The position numbers and the translations under genes are program-made. From an uncultured bacterium (GTDB lineage Bacteria; Cyanobacteriota; Vampirovibrionia; Gastranaerophilales; Gastranaerophilaceae): a stretch of 62,657 nt of DNA. Under the pieces are notes generated by a model that saw only the letters and a list, made by a program, of their open reading frames with translations, was not told where the DNA came from and did no database searches. Each line of letters begins with the position of its first letter. Position 1 is the stretch's first letter. Below are positions 14,884 to 22,384 of this stretch, piece after piece. The DNA is taken from the NCBI GenBank assembly GCA_902795965.1, contig CADBNI010000032.1, positions 1 through 62,657 of the forward strand, given 5' to 3'.

Positions 14884-16197
14884 ATGGGAATGGCAGCATC
14901 ACAAGCCAGATTTTTAGGTTTGACAGCCAGGAAGAACAACGTTGAATTTGAAGGTCAACAAGTGAACCAGCAAAGAACGTGTTTGTCCAACCAGTCTGCT
15001 AACTACTACAACAATTTGTTGGGTATGGCAGTTCCTGTTCCTCCGTCTGTCGACGACTATACCAAAACCGTTTACACATTTGAAGACGGTGCTTTGACAA
15101 ACCAAATTACCGCTATGATTGCACAAAATGACGGAACTTATGTTGTAAGCTATCTCAGACAATGGGTTGATGACTTCTCCGTTGTAGGTGCATCTACAAG
15201 TATTGTTAATTGTGCGGGTGACAAAACAGCAGGACCTTTCAGAGTCGGTGCAAAAACTTTACGTACCTTAGGCGAAATTAATGGTACTCCGTATCAGCAA
15301 AAAACAGGTAATTATATTTATAACAACAAAACTTTGCGATATATGGAAACTTCAACTCTTGATGAAGACGATACCGACGGAAACGGCAACGAACATCAGG
15401 CTAAAGTTTATACTGACGGAACAAACCAATTCTACGTAATTGATTATAACGGTCAGGAAGCCTGGTATCAGATTGACGCAAACGATTCTAATTATACTAC
15501 GCTTATTCAAGGAGATATTCCCGAACCGGAAACAGTCACAAAGCAATCTTATGCGGGTGATGATGAATATTTAAGCACACTTTCGGATGACCAAATCGAA
15601 AACTTGAAACGAGAAGAAGCAGAATATCTCGAATTGCTTAAAGCAAAATACGGTGATGGCGATTATATGGTCAGATACGTCAAAAATACAACCACAGGCG
15701 AATTTGAACCGTATTTCTACAAATTATCCGATTTGCAGGGCGCAATTTATGATGAAAACGGTAATTCTCAATCAAATATTAACTGCTACAAGATCGGCAG
15801 TGAAACAAAATCAGAAGAAATCAAAGCATTACCGGGTTGTTTAATCGAGAAAGACAGCTCAGGCAGATACATCAACATAACAATTCCTCAATACGACAGT
15901 AACGGAACCGTTCTTACCAATGTCCCGCCGATTACTTACGCATTGACTACTCAAACCGCAACCGATCAAGCAGCTTACGAAGATGCAATGAATCAGTATG
16001 AATATGAAAAATATGAATACGATCAGGCAATTCAGGAGATAAACGCAAAAATCGAAATTATCCAGTCGGAAGACAAAAACCTTGAATTGAGATTGAAACA
16101 ACTTGATACGGAACAAAAAGCAATCTCAACCGAAATTGAAGCCGTAGGACAGGTAATCCAAAAAAATACCGAATCCTCCTTCAAAACATTCGGGTAA
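14884..16197 (+). CDS. Uncharacterised protein with MGMAASQARFLGL N-terminus
   Basis: 437 residues from ATG 14884, chosen because GGAAG lies 10 bp upstream and the following AASQARFLGLTARKNN looks like a natural, conserved N-terminus; the frame is open back to a TTG at 14821. After EGQQVNQQR and SNQSANYYNNLL the middle is Asp/Thr/Tyr-rich and beta-like. The last 80 residues form a coiled coil (IQEINAKIEIIQSEDKNLEL). No signal peptide or membrane span. The helical ends around a beta-rich middle recall rod or filament subunits such as flagellar axial proteins, but I cannot assign it. Confidence 0.65.
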   Translation: MGMAASQARFLGLTARKNNVEFEGQQVNQQRTCLSNQSANYYNNLLGMAVPVPPSVDDYTKTVYTFEDGALTNQITAMIAQNDGTYVVSYLRQWVDDFSVVGASTSIVNCAGDKTAGPFRVGAKTLRTLGEINGTPYQQKTGNYIYNNKTLRYMETSTLDEDDTDGNGNEHQAKVYTDGTNQFYVIDYNGQEAWYQIDANDSNYTTLIQGDIPEPETVTKQSYAGDDEYLSTLSDDQIENLKREEAEYLELLKAKYGDGDYMVRYVKNTTTGEFEPYFYKLSDLQGAIYDENGNSQSNINCYKIGSETKSEEIKALPGCLIEKDSSGRYINITIPQYDSNGTVLTNVPPITYALTTQTATDQAAYEDAMNQYEYEKYEYDQAIQEINAKIEIIQSEDKNLELRLKQLDTEQKAISTEIEAVGQVIQKNTESSFKTFG

Positions 16198-16251
16198 TCA
16201 AATGAGCAGGAAAAACTGTTCATTAACCAAAATTAAATAACAACAAGAGAA

Positions 16252-16280
16252 ATGAACTTTTCACTTCTCACGTTTTACAT
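16252..16280. repeat. Partial 7-nt-unit repeat
   Basis: AACTTTTCACTTCTCACGTTTTA matches the right arm of the palindrome at 14645-14778, without a left arm. Confidence 0.6.
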
Positions 16281-16347
16281 AAAATTTTTCCTTTCCCTTT
16301 TTCCTATTGATTTTCCAACGACGAGCAACAGCGAGTCGTTTTTTTTT

Positions 16348-16443
16348 AAGTATGATAAGTACGGTAAGTCGGATAAGTACGGTAAGTACATTACGTTAAA
16401 GAACTCATCAAACTCATCAAACTTACCTAACTTATCATACTTA
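16348..16443. repeat. Intergenic palindrome built of 9-nt units, copy 3
   Basis: Left arm units are GATAAGTAC, GGTAAGTCG, GATAAGTAC and GGTAAGTAC; the centre is ATTACGTTAAAG; the right arm units are ACTCATCAA, ACTCATCAA, ACTTACCTA and ACTTATCAT. It fills the gap upstream of the prenyl synthase gene. Confidence 0.85.
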
Positions 16444-16472
16444 ATTTTAATATTTTATGTTAAAATAAACTT

Positions 16473-17342
16473 ATGAGTTTTAACCAAAAATATCAGAAAA
16501 TCTTTGATACCGTTCGCGAAGATATTAATAAAATAAATCTTTTTGAGGGAATAGAGCTTCCCGAACCTCTGAAATCAAAACTTTCCGAAATCTTAAATGC
16601 CCCGTCAAAGCGCATAAGACCGCTTGTTGCTTTTTTGTATGTTAAAGCCCTCGGATTTGAGATTGACGAAAAACAAACAGAATTTCAAACCGCAATAGAA
16701 CTTGCTCATAACGCTTCGCTTATTCACGACGATATTATTGACGGAAGCTCCACGCGCAGAGGAAAACAAACGCTGAACGATATTTTTGACGCAAAACTTG
16801 CAGTAATTGCGGGGGATTATTTGCTCGCTTTGGCATTTGAAAAAGTTTTAAAAATCGCAATTCCCGAATTGACAGAAATGTTTCGCAAAACCTTTGAAAC
16901 TATGACCAAGGGCGAAGTTCAACAGTATTTTGATAAAAATAAAATTACGACAATCGAAGAGTATATCAGAAAATCCGAGCAAAAAACCGCTTCACTTTTT
17001 GAAACCGCCGTGCAGGGGGCTGTTTTAATCGGTTGTCATTCCGGGGCTTTAGCCGAAGAATCCCAAAAAACTTGTGATTTTGCAAAAAACTTCGGCATAG
17101 CCTTTCAAATTCGTGATGATTTGATTAATTGTAAAACTTCAAAATCGGATTTTGATGAAGGAATTTTTACCGCTCCTGTTATATTTTCGGGCAAAAAAGA
17201 AATTAATGACAACGGACTTGAAAAAACCGTCAATTTATTAAATAATTATATTGACAAAGCGGTTTCGGCTTTGGAAAATATTGAAGAAAATACGTATAAA
17301 ACAGCATTGAAAGAGCTTTTGGAACTTTTGAGAAATGATTAA
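16473..17342 (+). CDS. Isoprenyl diphosphate synthase
   Basis: 289 residues. Trans-prenyltransferase that condenses isopentenyl diphosphate with an allylic diphosphate to give farnesyl or geranylgeranyl diphosphate for quinone, carotenoid or undecaprenyl synthesis. The first Asp-rich motif is LIHDDIIDGS (Asp86, Asp87, Asp90) with RRGK after it, and KTASLF is conserved. The second motif reads RDDLIN, with Asn219 where DDxxD has its last Asp. No SD is obvious, and a TAAAAT element lies close to the ATG. It overlaps lepB by 8 bp. Confidence 0.9.
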   Translation: MSFNQKYQKIFDTVREDINKINLFEGIELPEPLKSKLSEILNAPSKRIRPLVAFLYVKALGFEIDEKQTEFQTAIELAHNASLIHDDIIDGSSTRRGKQTLNDIFDAKLAVIAGDYLLALAFEKVLKIAIPELTEMFRKTFETMTKGEVQQYFDKNKITTIEEYIRKSEQKTASLFETAVQGAVLIGCHSGALAEESQKTCDFAKNFGIAFQIRDDLINCKTSKSDFDEGIFTAPVIFSGKKEINDNGLEKTVNLLNNYIDKAVSALENIEENTYKTALKELLELLRND

Positions 17343-17964
17343 ACAACTTAAAGAAAAATATATGCAGTTAAATCCTGCGGTGCGTGAAATCATTGAAACC
17401 GTCATATTTGTGGTTGTAATGGTTATTATAATAAGATTTTTTATCGGGGAAATTCGTTGGATTCCGTCAGGTTCAATGCGCCCGACACTTCTTGAAGGCG
17501 ACAGAATTGTTGTGGAGAGATTTTCAAGGTTTTATAAAGTTCCCGAACGCGGAGATATTATGGTGTTTTATCCGCCGTTTGAAAAACTTTCCAATACTCC
17601 GTGGCGTGTATTCTCCCGTTTGACGGGCTTTTTTTGTAAAGATATCGCTTATATCAAGCGTGTAATCGGAGTTCCGGGAGATAAGTTTGAAATAAAAACG
17701 GATAAAGACGGCAAAAGTACTGTTTATATAAATGATGAACCGCTGAATGAACCGTATATTCAAAGTGAATATTACGACAAACCTTGTACGGAAGATATGC
17801 TTTGCGGTCCTGTTGTTATTCCCGAACATAAATTTCTTATGATGGGTGATAATCGCGGAAACTCGTTTGACAGCAGATGGTGGGGATTTTTGCCCGAAGA
17901 AAGGTTCGTGGGCAGAGCTGTTTTTCGCTTTTGGCCTTTGAACAGAGTGAGGGTGTTTAAATAA
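17335..17964 (+). CDS. lepB: Signal peptidase I
   Basis: 209 residues. One N-terminal membrane span (about 22-39) anchors the protein; the catalytic domain cuts signal peptides on the outer side of the inner membrane. The catalytic Ser47 lies in IPSGSMRPTL and the general-base Lys108 in YIKRVIGVPGD. The C-terminal MGDNRGNSFDSR box is complete. It is translationally coupled to the prenyl synthase gene by an 8-bp overlap, and a 9-nt-unit palindrome follows its stop directly. Confidence 0.96.
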   Translation: MIKQLKEKYMQLNPAVREIIETVIFVVVMVIIIRFFIGEIRWIPSGSMRPTLLEGDRIVVERFSRFYKVPERGDIMVFYPPFEKLSNTPWRVFSRLTGFFCKDIAYIKRVIGVPGDKFEIKTDKDGKSTVYINDEPLNEPYIQSEYYDKPCTEDMLCGPVVIPEHKFLMMGDNRGNSFDSRWWGFLPEERFVGRAVFRFWPLNRVRVFK

Positions 17965-18060
17965 GTGAGATAAGTAAGGTAAGTCGGATAAGTACGGTGA
18001 GTACATTACGTTAAAGTACTTATCAAACTTCTCAAACCTACCTTACTTATCATACTCAAA
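17962..18060. repeat. Intergenic palindrome built of 9-nt units, copy 4
   Basis: Same design as copies 1-3 with centre ACATTACGTTAAAGTAC. It abuts the lepB stop and lies between convergent genes, so it may also end transcription. Confidence 0.85.
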
Positions 18061-18066
18061 CTATAA

Positions 18067-18438
18067 TCACATCAGCAAATGATAATACTTCATGTAATCT
18101 GCCATAATTTGGTCGCTTGTAGCATTTACGACGGTTGCTTTAATTTCTTGTTCTCTGTCTGTTTTGGTTATTTCCTGAACCTTTTCGGGTTCTTTGTTTT
18201 TGGGTTGCTGGGTTTCTTGTACCTGCATTTCTTGAACATATTCCTGAACAGCCTGTTCAATTTCCTGCATTTTGGCTTTGTCGCCCGCATAAGAACCGGT
18301 TGATTGAACTCCGTATTCGTCAAACTGTTTTAAAATATCGCTCCACGCTTTATAATCGGTAACACTTGTGCCTTGCGCCTGTGCTGCCGCCTGTGCTTTT
18401 TTTAAATCGTCTTCGGATTCAATACCGTCTACTCTCAT
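18067..18438 (-). CDS. Uncharacterised 123-aa Gln/Glu-rich protein
   Basis: No family recognised. Residues 5-50 look folded (DDLKKAQAAAQAQGTSVTD, YKAWSDILKQFDEYG), 55-100 are Gln/Glu/Val-rich and probably coiled or disordered, and the end is TSDQIMADYMKYYHLLM. AAGGAGAG precedes the ATG. It is monocistronic, convergent with lepB. Confidence 0.6.
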   Translation of the reverse strand: MRVDGIESEDDLKKAQAAAQAQGTSVTDYKAWSDILKQFDEYGVQSTGSYAGDKAKMQEIEQAVQEYVQEMQVQETQQPKNKEPEKVQEITKTDREQEIKATVVNATSDQIMADYMKYYHLLM

Positions 18439-18525
18439 AAACTCTCCTTATATATTAATTAAGTATTTTATTCCCATAACATTTCAGAGTTTAATATTTT
18501 TGTAATGAAAATTAACAATTATGTG

Positions 18526-18554
18526 TTGACAAACTGTCTGCTATAGAGTACATT
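18526..18554 (+). promoter_or_regulatory. Promoter of toxin-antitoxin operon
   Basis: TTGACA (18526-18531), 17 bp, TACATT (18549-18554). The predicted start site falls at about 18561, the A of the toxin ATG, and no ribosome-binding site is present, which suggests a leaderless transcript. Confidence 0.5.
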
Positions 18555-18560
18555 GATAAT

Positions 18561-18884
18561 ATGAAACAACGAATTGTCAAAATTGCACAGTTATCAAACG
18601 GTAAAGTCCCATTTACGGATTGGTTTAATTCACTTGATAAGCCGATAAAAGCTCGAATACAATCGAGATTAACAAGATTATTGGAAAATAATTTTGGTGA
18701 CTGTAAAAAAATTGATAAAGAAATATCGGAACTGCGACTAAATTTTGGTTCAGGTTATAGAATTTATTACACGGAAATTAATTCAATAATAGTTTTACTT
18801 ATTAATGGCGGTGATAAATCAACTCAAACAGATGATATTAAAAAAGCCAAAATGATACTTCAAGAATGGAGGAATTTACAATGA
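18561..18884 (+). CDS. HigB-like (gp49 family) toxin of a type II TA pair
   Basis: 107 residues. Matches the RelE/HigB-like addiction module killer family: VPFTDWFNSLDKPIKARI near the start, ISELRLNFGSGYRIYY in the core, and LLINGGDKSTQTDDIKKA at the end. Members cut ribosome-bound mRNA. Toxin-first order is usual for this family. It overlaps the antitoxin gene in ATGA. No upstream ribosome-binding site is seen; see the promoter entry. Confidence 0.9.
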   Translation: MKQRIVKIAQLSNGKVPFTDWFNSLDKPIKARIQSRLTRLLENNFGDCKKIDKEISELRLNFGSGYRIYYTEINSIIVLLINGGDKSTQTDDIKKAKMILQEWRNLQ

Positions 18885-19186
18885 AAGAACTAAAACACAC
18901 AATAGATTTAGAAAATTATATAGTTAATAATTTACAATCTGATGAAGATATCAAATTATATTTGAATGCAAGTTTAAAAGATTATCTTGAAGATGGTGAC
19001 TTTAATTCATTTTACCGTGCATTAGAAATTGCAATAAAAGCAAAAGATACTGTGGCAGGATTTGCAAAAAAGATTGGCATGTCACGAACTCATTTGTATA
19101 GTTTGTTCAAAAACGAAAAAGAGCCAAAGTTTTCAACAGTTGTAAAAATCTTTCAAGAATTAGGATATGATCTTGAAGTAGCCTAA
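18881..19186 (+). CDS. HigA-like antitoxin with HTH
   Basis: 101 residues. The N-terminal half is the short addiction-module antidote region (YLNASLKDYLEDGDFNSFY), and the C-terminal half is an XRE helix-turn-helix (FAKKIGMSRTHLYSLF). It neutralises the toxin encoded just upstream and probably represses the operon. The ATG at 18881 is chosen because GGAGG lies 8 bp before it and it overlaps the toxin stop; an earlier ATG at 18866 lies in that site. Confidence 0.9.
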   Translation: MKELKHTIDLENYIVNNLQSDEDIKLYLNASLKDYLEDGDFNSFYRALEIAIKAKDTVAGFAKKIGMSRTHLYSLFKNEKEPKFSTVVKIFQELGYDLEVA

Positions 19187-19404
19187 CTGTATTTAAAATC
19201 CAACAATTTAGAAATTGTCAGTCCGAAAGCCTCAGCGATTTGTAAAAGGTTTGTATATCTTATGTCCGTTATTCCTCGCTCAATGTCACTGATTGTGCGG
19301 ATTGATACGTTTGCCGCTTCCGCCAACTGCTCCTGCGACAAATCCCTTTTGAGTCGCTCAAGTCTTATTTTATTACCCAATTCCAATAATTTTAAGTTTT
19401 TCAT
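19183..19404 (-). CDS. Short XRE regulator (pilin cassette 2, second copy)
   Basis: 73 residues, almost entirely a helix-turn-helix (LSQEQLAEAANVSIRTISDIE). About 70% similar to its tandem neighbour 11 bp upstream: both start with LLxLGxKIRxER and share ERGxTDIRYTNLxQIAxAFGLT before a shared LLDFK end. Presumably a duplication. It ends 4 bp inside the antitoxin gene's end on the other strand. Confidence 0.88.
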   Translation of the reverse strand: MKNLKLLELGNKIRLERLKRDLSQEQLAEAANVSIRTISDIERGITDIRYTNLLQIAEAFGLTISKLLDFKYS

Positions 19405-19415
19405 AATGATTTTAT

Positions 19416-19634
19416 TTATAATTTAAAATCCAACAACTCAGAAACTGTCAATCCGAAAGCAGATGCTATTTGATATAAATTCGTATATCTTATATCTGTG
19501 TTACCTCGTTCAATTTCGCTTATGGCTCGCCTTGAAACCTTTGATTTTTCTTCAAGTTCTTCTTGGCTCAAATTTTGTTTCATTCTTTCATATCGGATTT
19601 TTTGCCCGAGTTGTAATAACCTGTCATCTTTCAT
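19416..19634 (-). CDS. Short XRE regulator (pilin cassette 2, first copy)
   Basis: 72 residues, helix-turn-helix LSQEELEEKSKVSRRAISEIE. It is divergent from the pilin-like gene that starts about 95 bp away and is the better placed of the tandem pair to bind the TGAACA/TGTTCA operator in that gap. Family members of this size act as dimeric repressors. Confidence 0.9.
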   Translation of the reverse strand: MKDDRLLQLGQKIRYERMKQNLSQEELEEKSKVSRRAISEIERGNTDIRYTNLYQIASAFGLTVSELLDFKL

Positions 19635-19651
19635 TATCTAATCCTAAAGTA

Positions 19652-19705
19652 TTGACAAAATTATAAAAATGCTATATCATGTTAATATGAACAATATTAT
19701 GTTCA
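19652..19705 (+). promoter_or_regulatory. Promoter and operator of pilin cassette 2
   Basis: TTGACA (19652-19657), 17 bp, TATCAT (19675-19680). A perfect inverted repeat TGAACA ATATTA TGTTCA (19688-19705) starts at about +1, the position expected of a repressor site. Confidence 0.75.
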
Positions 19706-19727
19706 AAAACACAGAAAGGGAGTATTT

Positions 19728-20378
19728 ATGAGAAGATTTAAAGGTTTTACTCTTGCGGAAGTATTGATTACATTGGGTGTAATTGGAGTTGTCGCAGTCA
19801 TGACCTTGCCTACTGTTGTACAAAATTATCAAAAACAGGCAGTCGTAAATAAATTAAAAAAATCGTATACAAATTTACAAAACGCTTTGCAAAATTCGAT
19901 GAGTGAAAATGGAGATATGTCAACTTGGGATTTTCCTGATGATCCATATTTATTTTTTGATAAGTATATTGCCCCCTATTATAAAAGAATAGCAGATGAA
20001 AATGGTGGTGAGCATCCTATTTATACAATAGATGGTGTATCTTTTATTTCTTATCCTAAATGGATTGCATTACCTGACGTTACATCAGTATGTATTGAAA
20101 GGAAAATTTATGATGAATATTATTGGATGTTTATTGATATAAACGCTAAAAAAGAACCGAATAGATTGGGAAAAGATATTTTCATGCTTAATTTATTTCC
20201 CAAAAGTAATAAGTTGATGTTTCACTCTCAAGGTCAAACAAATGAGCAGTTAAAGTCTGATTATTTAGGCGGTGGGTATCAGTGTCAAAAAGGTACAAAC
20301 GAACGATATGCAGGAGGCAAATGCGGAGCTAAAATAATGCAAGACGGTTGGAAAATTGAAAGTGATTACCCTTGGTGA
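19728..20378 (+). CDS. Type IV pilin-like protein (cassette 2)
   Basis: 216 residues. A short leader MRRFKG is cut before FTLAEVLITLGVIGVVAVMT. The middle has a Tyr/Pro-rich variable domain (DPYLFFDKYIAPYYKRI) and the conserved ending CGAKIMQDGWKIESDYPW, which is mostly shared with six other genes in this window. GAAAGGGAG precedes the ATG. Probably exported by a type II/IV machinery encoded elsewhere. A terminator follows 50 bp later. Confidence 0.92.
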   Translation: MRRFKGFTLAEVLITLGVIGVVAVMTLPTVVQNYQKQAVVNKLKKSYTNLQNALQNSMSENGDMSTWDFPDDPYLFFDKYIAPYYKRIADENGGEHPIYTIDGVSFISYPKWIALPDVTSVCIERKIYDEYYWMFIDINAKKEPNRLGKDIFMLNLFPKSNKLMFHSQGQTNEQLKSDYLGGGYQCQKGTNERYAGGKCGAKIMQDGWKIESDYPW

Positions 20379-20427
20379 ATTGTTTAATTAAAAATATAAA
20401 TAATTAAAAAACTTAACAAAAATTTAC

Positions 20428-20463
20428 AAATCCCTAAAAACTTTTGGTATTAGGGATTTTTTG
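20428..20463 (+). terminator. Terminator after pilin cassette 2
   Basis: AAATCCCTAA, an 11-nt loop, TTAGGGATTTTTT. The rest of 20464-20636 holds no gene and contains the promoter region of the infA operon. Confidence 0.88.
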
Positions 20464-20636
20464 TCGTACCTTTATTTATTGTAAGTGTGCCTTGTTTATA
20501 AAAACAATCAAAATTTCTTTTTATACACATATCTTAAAAACATGTCAAAACCGCTTGCAATTCAATATTTAGCAAATATTATAAAATATATAATGTATTA
20601 TGCACATTAGTCGATTTAAATTAACAAGGAAAAACA

Positions 20637-20852
20637 ATGTCTAAAGACGTAATAGAAGTTGAAGGTACAATTTTAGAAGCTATGCCGAATGCAATGTTTC
20701 GCGTAAAACTTGAAAACGATCACGAAATATTGGCACACATCTCAGGCAAAATCAGAAAAAATTTCATAAGAATTTTACCCGGTGATAAGGTTAAAGTCGA
20801 AATGACACCTTACGACCTCACAAGAGGAAGAATAACATTCAGATTGAAATAG
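20637..20852 (+). CDS. infA: Translation initiation factor IF-1
   Basis: 71 residues, the standard length. An S1-like OB fold with the signature [18 protein letters not shown] and the ending [12 protein letters not shown]. Blocks the A site during initiation. It opens the infA-rpmJ-rpsM-rpsK-rpsD-rpoA-rplQ order typical of bacteria. An AAGGAAAA site lies upstream. Confidence 0.97.
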   Translation: MSKDVIEVEGTILEAMPNAMFRVKLENDHEILAHISGKIRKNFIRILPGDKVKVEMTPYDLTRGRITFRLK

Positions 20853-20877
20853 TTTTGAGAGCAAAGCGAACCGAAAA

Positions 20878-20906
20878 GAACTTTTCACGTTTCACCTCTC
20901 ACTTTA
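20878..20906. repeat. Partial 7-nt-unit repeat
   Basis: AACTTTTCACGTTTCACC and CTCACTTTAATT match the right arm of the 14645 palindrome; it lies between infA and rpmJ. Confidence 0.55.
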
Positions 20907-20946
20907 ATTAAATATCTCACGAACAAATAACATAAAGGAAAACAAA

Positions 20947-21060
20947 ATGAAAGTAAGATCATCAGTAAAACCCATTTGCGACAAATGCAAATGTATCAAA
21001 AGAAAAGGCAGAATTGCCGTAATTTGCGAAAACCCGAAACATAAACAACGTCAAGGGTAG
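20947..21060 (+). CDS. rpmJ: 50S ribosomal protein L36
   Basis: 37 residues starting [20 protein letters not shown]. The zinc-ribbon has Cys11, Cys14 and Cys27, and His32 as the fourth ligand ([10 protein letters not shown]), the zinc-binding form of L36. GGAAAA precedes the ATG. It sits in its normal place between infA and rpsM. Confidence 0.97.
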   Translation: MKVRSSVKPICDKCKCIKRKGRIAVICENPKHKQRQG

Positions 21061-21373
21061 TTTTTGCACTCTGCCGAACAAAACAATTCAGTGAATTGTT
21101 TTGTGAGAGGTTGTGGAGTGAGCGAAAGCGAACGAACACGAAGTAACGCGGAGTAGCGACAATTTTACGCAGTAAAATGGAGTGAATGACTGCGAAGCGT
21201 GAAGCAATAAACTAATACAACCGTTAAGCAAATTAAAATTGTGGAAATCACGCACATAATCAGTGATTGGTGAGGAAGTATTTAAGCCTCATATCCAAAA
21301 AAATCTAACAACCGAATTTGCGGAAAACCAAGTTTGAAGCAAATATCAAAAGCCAAGAAAGGAAATAATTAAA
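21061..21373 (+). other. rpmJ-rpsM intergenic spacer with small palindromes
   Basis: 313 bp without a gene, unusually long for this operon. It holds AAAACAATTCA/TGAATTGTTTT (around 21079-21102) and a segment with ATTTTACGCAGTAAAAT (21162-21178), plus GAGCGAAAGCGAAC-type short repeats like those at 14.7 and 20.86 kb. I see no ORF with a ribosome-binding site and no convincing known RNA motif. Confidence 0.5.
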
Positions 21374-21745
21374 ATGGCAAGACTATCTGGGGTAGATTTA
21401 CCTCGTAACAAAAGAATGGAAGTAGCATTGACCTACATCTACGGTATAGGACCCACAAGAGCAAAGAAAATTCTTGAAGCTACAAAAATATCACCTGATT
21501 TAAGAACAGATGATTTGACGGATGAAGATATTAAACTTTTAAGAAACGAACTTGCAAATTACCATATCGAAGGTGATTTGAGACGTGAAGTTACAATGAA
21601 CATTAAACGTCTGCAGGAAATCGGTTCTTACAGAGGTTTAAGACATAAACGCAACCTTCCCGCACGCGGTCAAAGAACCAAAACAAATGCGAGAACAAGA
21701 CGCGGTAAAAAAGGCTTAGCTATAACTAAGAAAAAGACAGCGTAA
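21374..21745 (+). CDS. rpsM: 30S ribosomal protein S13
   Basis: 123 residues beginning [20 protein letters not shown], with the H2TH-type segment [12 protein letters not shown] and the basic ending [16 protein letters not shown]. Sits in the head of the small subunit and contacts the tRNA and L5. GGAAATAATT lies upstream of the ATG. Confidence 0.97.
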   Translation: MARLSGVDLPRNKRMEVALTYIYGIGPTRAKKILEATKISPDLRTDDLTDEDIKLLRNELANYHIEGDLRREVTMNIKRLQEIGSYRGLRHKRNLPARGQRTKTNARTRRGKKGLAITKKKTA

Positions 21746-21747
21746 TC

Positions 21748-21823
21748 AAGTGAGTAATGTGAGTATAGTGAGTAAAGTTATAAGCAACACTCACCTCAGT
21801 CACTTCACTCACCCCGCTCACTT
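21748..21823. repeat. Palindrome with GTGAGTNNN 9-nt units, copy A
   Basis: GTGAGTAAT, GTGAGTATA, GTGAGTAAA on the left and ACTCACCTC, AGTCACTTC, ACTCACCCC, GCTCAC on the right, all at a 9-nt period. It begins two bases after the rpsM stop, inside an operon that must be read through. Confidence 0.85.
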
Positions 21824-21862
21824 TATTGAGTAAATAATAATTAAAATATAAAGGAACAAAAA

Positions 21863-22249
21863 ATGGCAAGACCGGTAAAAACAAAGAAAAAAGAAAAAAA
21901 GAACGTATTGCAGGGTGTTGTACATATTCAGTCAACATTTAACAATACAATCGTTACTTCTACCGATACGCAGGGTAATGCTATTGCTTGGGCAACAGCA
22001 GGTGCTGCAGGCTTTAAAGGAGCAAGAAAAGGTACTCCGTTTGCAGCTCAATCAGCAGCTGAATCGGTAGCGAAAAAATCTATCGACCAAGGTATGAAAA
22101 AGGTCGAAGTTTACATCAAAGGACCCGGATCGGGTCGTGAAACGGCTATTAGAGCAATTCAAGCCGCAGGTTTGGAAATTACATTGATTAAAGATGTTAC
22201 TCCTATCCCGCACAACGGTTGCAGACCGCCGAAAAAACGCAGAGTATAG
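21863..22249 (+). CDS. rpsK: 30S ribosomal protein S11
   Basis: 128 residues with the signature core [20 protein letters not shown] and the C-terminal [14 protein letters not shown]. Part of the platform of the small subunit, where mRNA exits. AAAGGAAC precedes the ATG. It is flanked on both sides by 9-nt-unit palindromes, which nevertheless keep the operon order intact. Confidence 0.97.
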   Translation: MARPVKTKKKEKKNVLQGVVHIQSTFNNTIVTSTDTQGNAIAWATAGAAGFKGARKGTPFAAQSAAESVAKKSIDQGMKKVEVYIKGPGSGRETAIRAIQAAGLEITLIKDVTPIPHNGCRPPKKRRV

Positions 22250-22314
22250 TAAGTGAGTAATTTGAGTAGAGTAAAAACTTTACTCACCTCACTCACAAAA
22301 CTCACAGGCTCACT
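22248..22314. repeat. Palindrome with GTGAGTNNN 9-nt units, copy B
   Basis: Left units are GTGAGTAAT, TTGAGTAGA and GTAAAAACT; right units are TTACTCACC, TCACTCACA, AAACTCACA and GGCTCAC. It starts at the rpsK stop codon. Confidence 0.8.
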
Positions 22315-22384
22315 AAAAACGGGGGCTTGTTTCAAAGCCAAAGAAACAAACCATGAGATGCCCCGAAAAGAAAAGGAGAAAATA

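Noticed and set aside
16252-16476. 74-codon frame before the prenyl synthase gene
   Set aside because: It is made of repeat sequence (7-nt and 9-nt units) and has no ribosome-binding site.
22253-22384. N-terminal extension of rpsD
   Set aside because: The extension is encoded by the GTGAGTNNN palindrome and spacer; the S4 start at 22385 has AAAAGGAG and the normal N-terminus.
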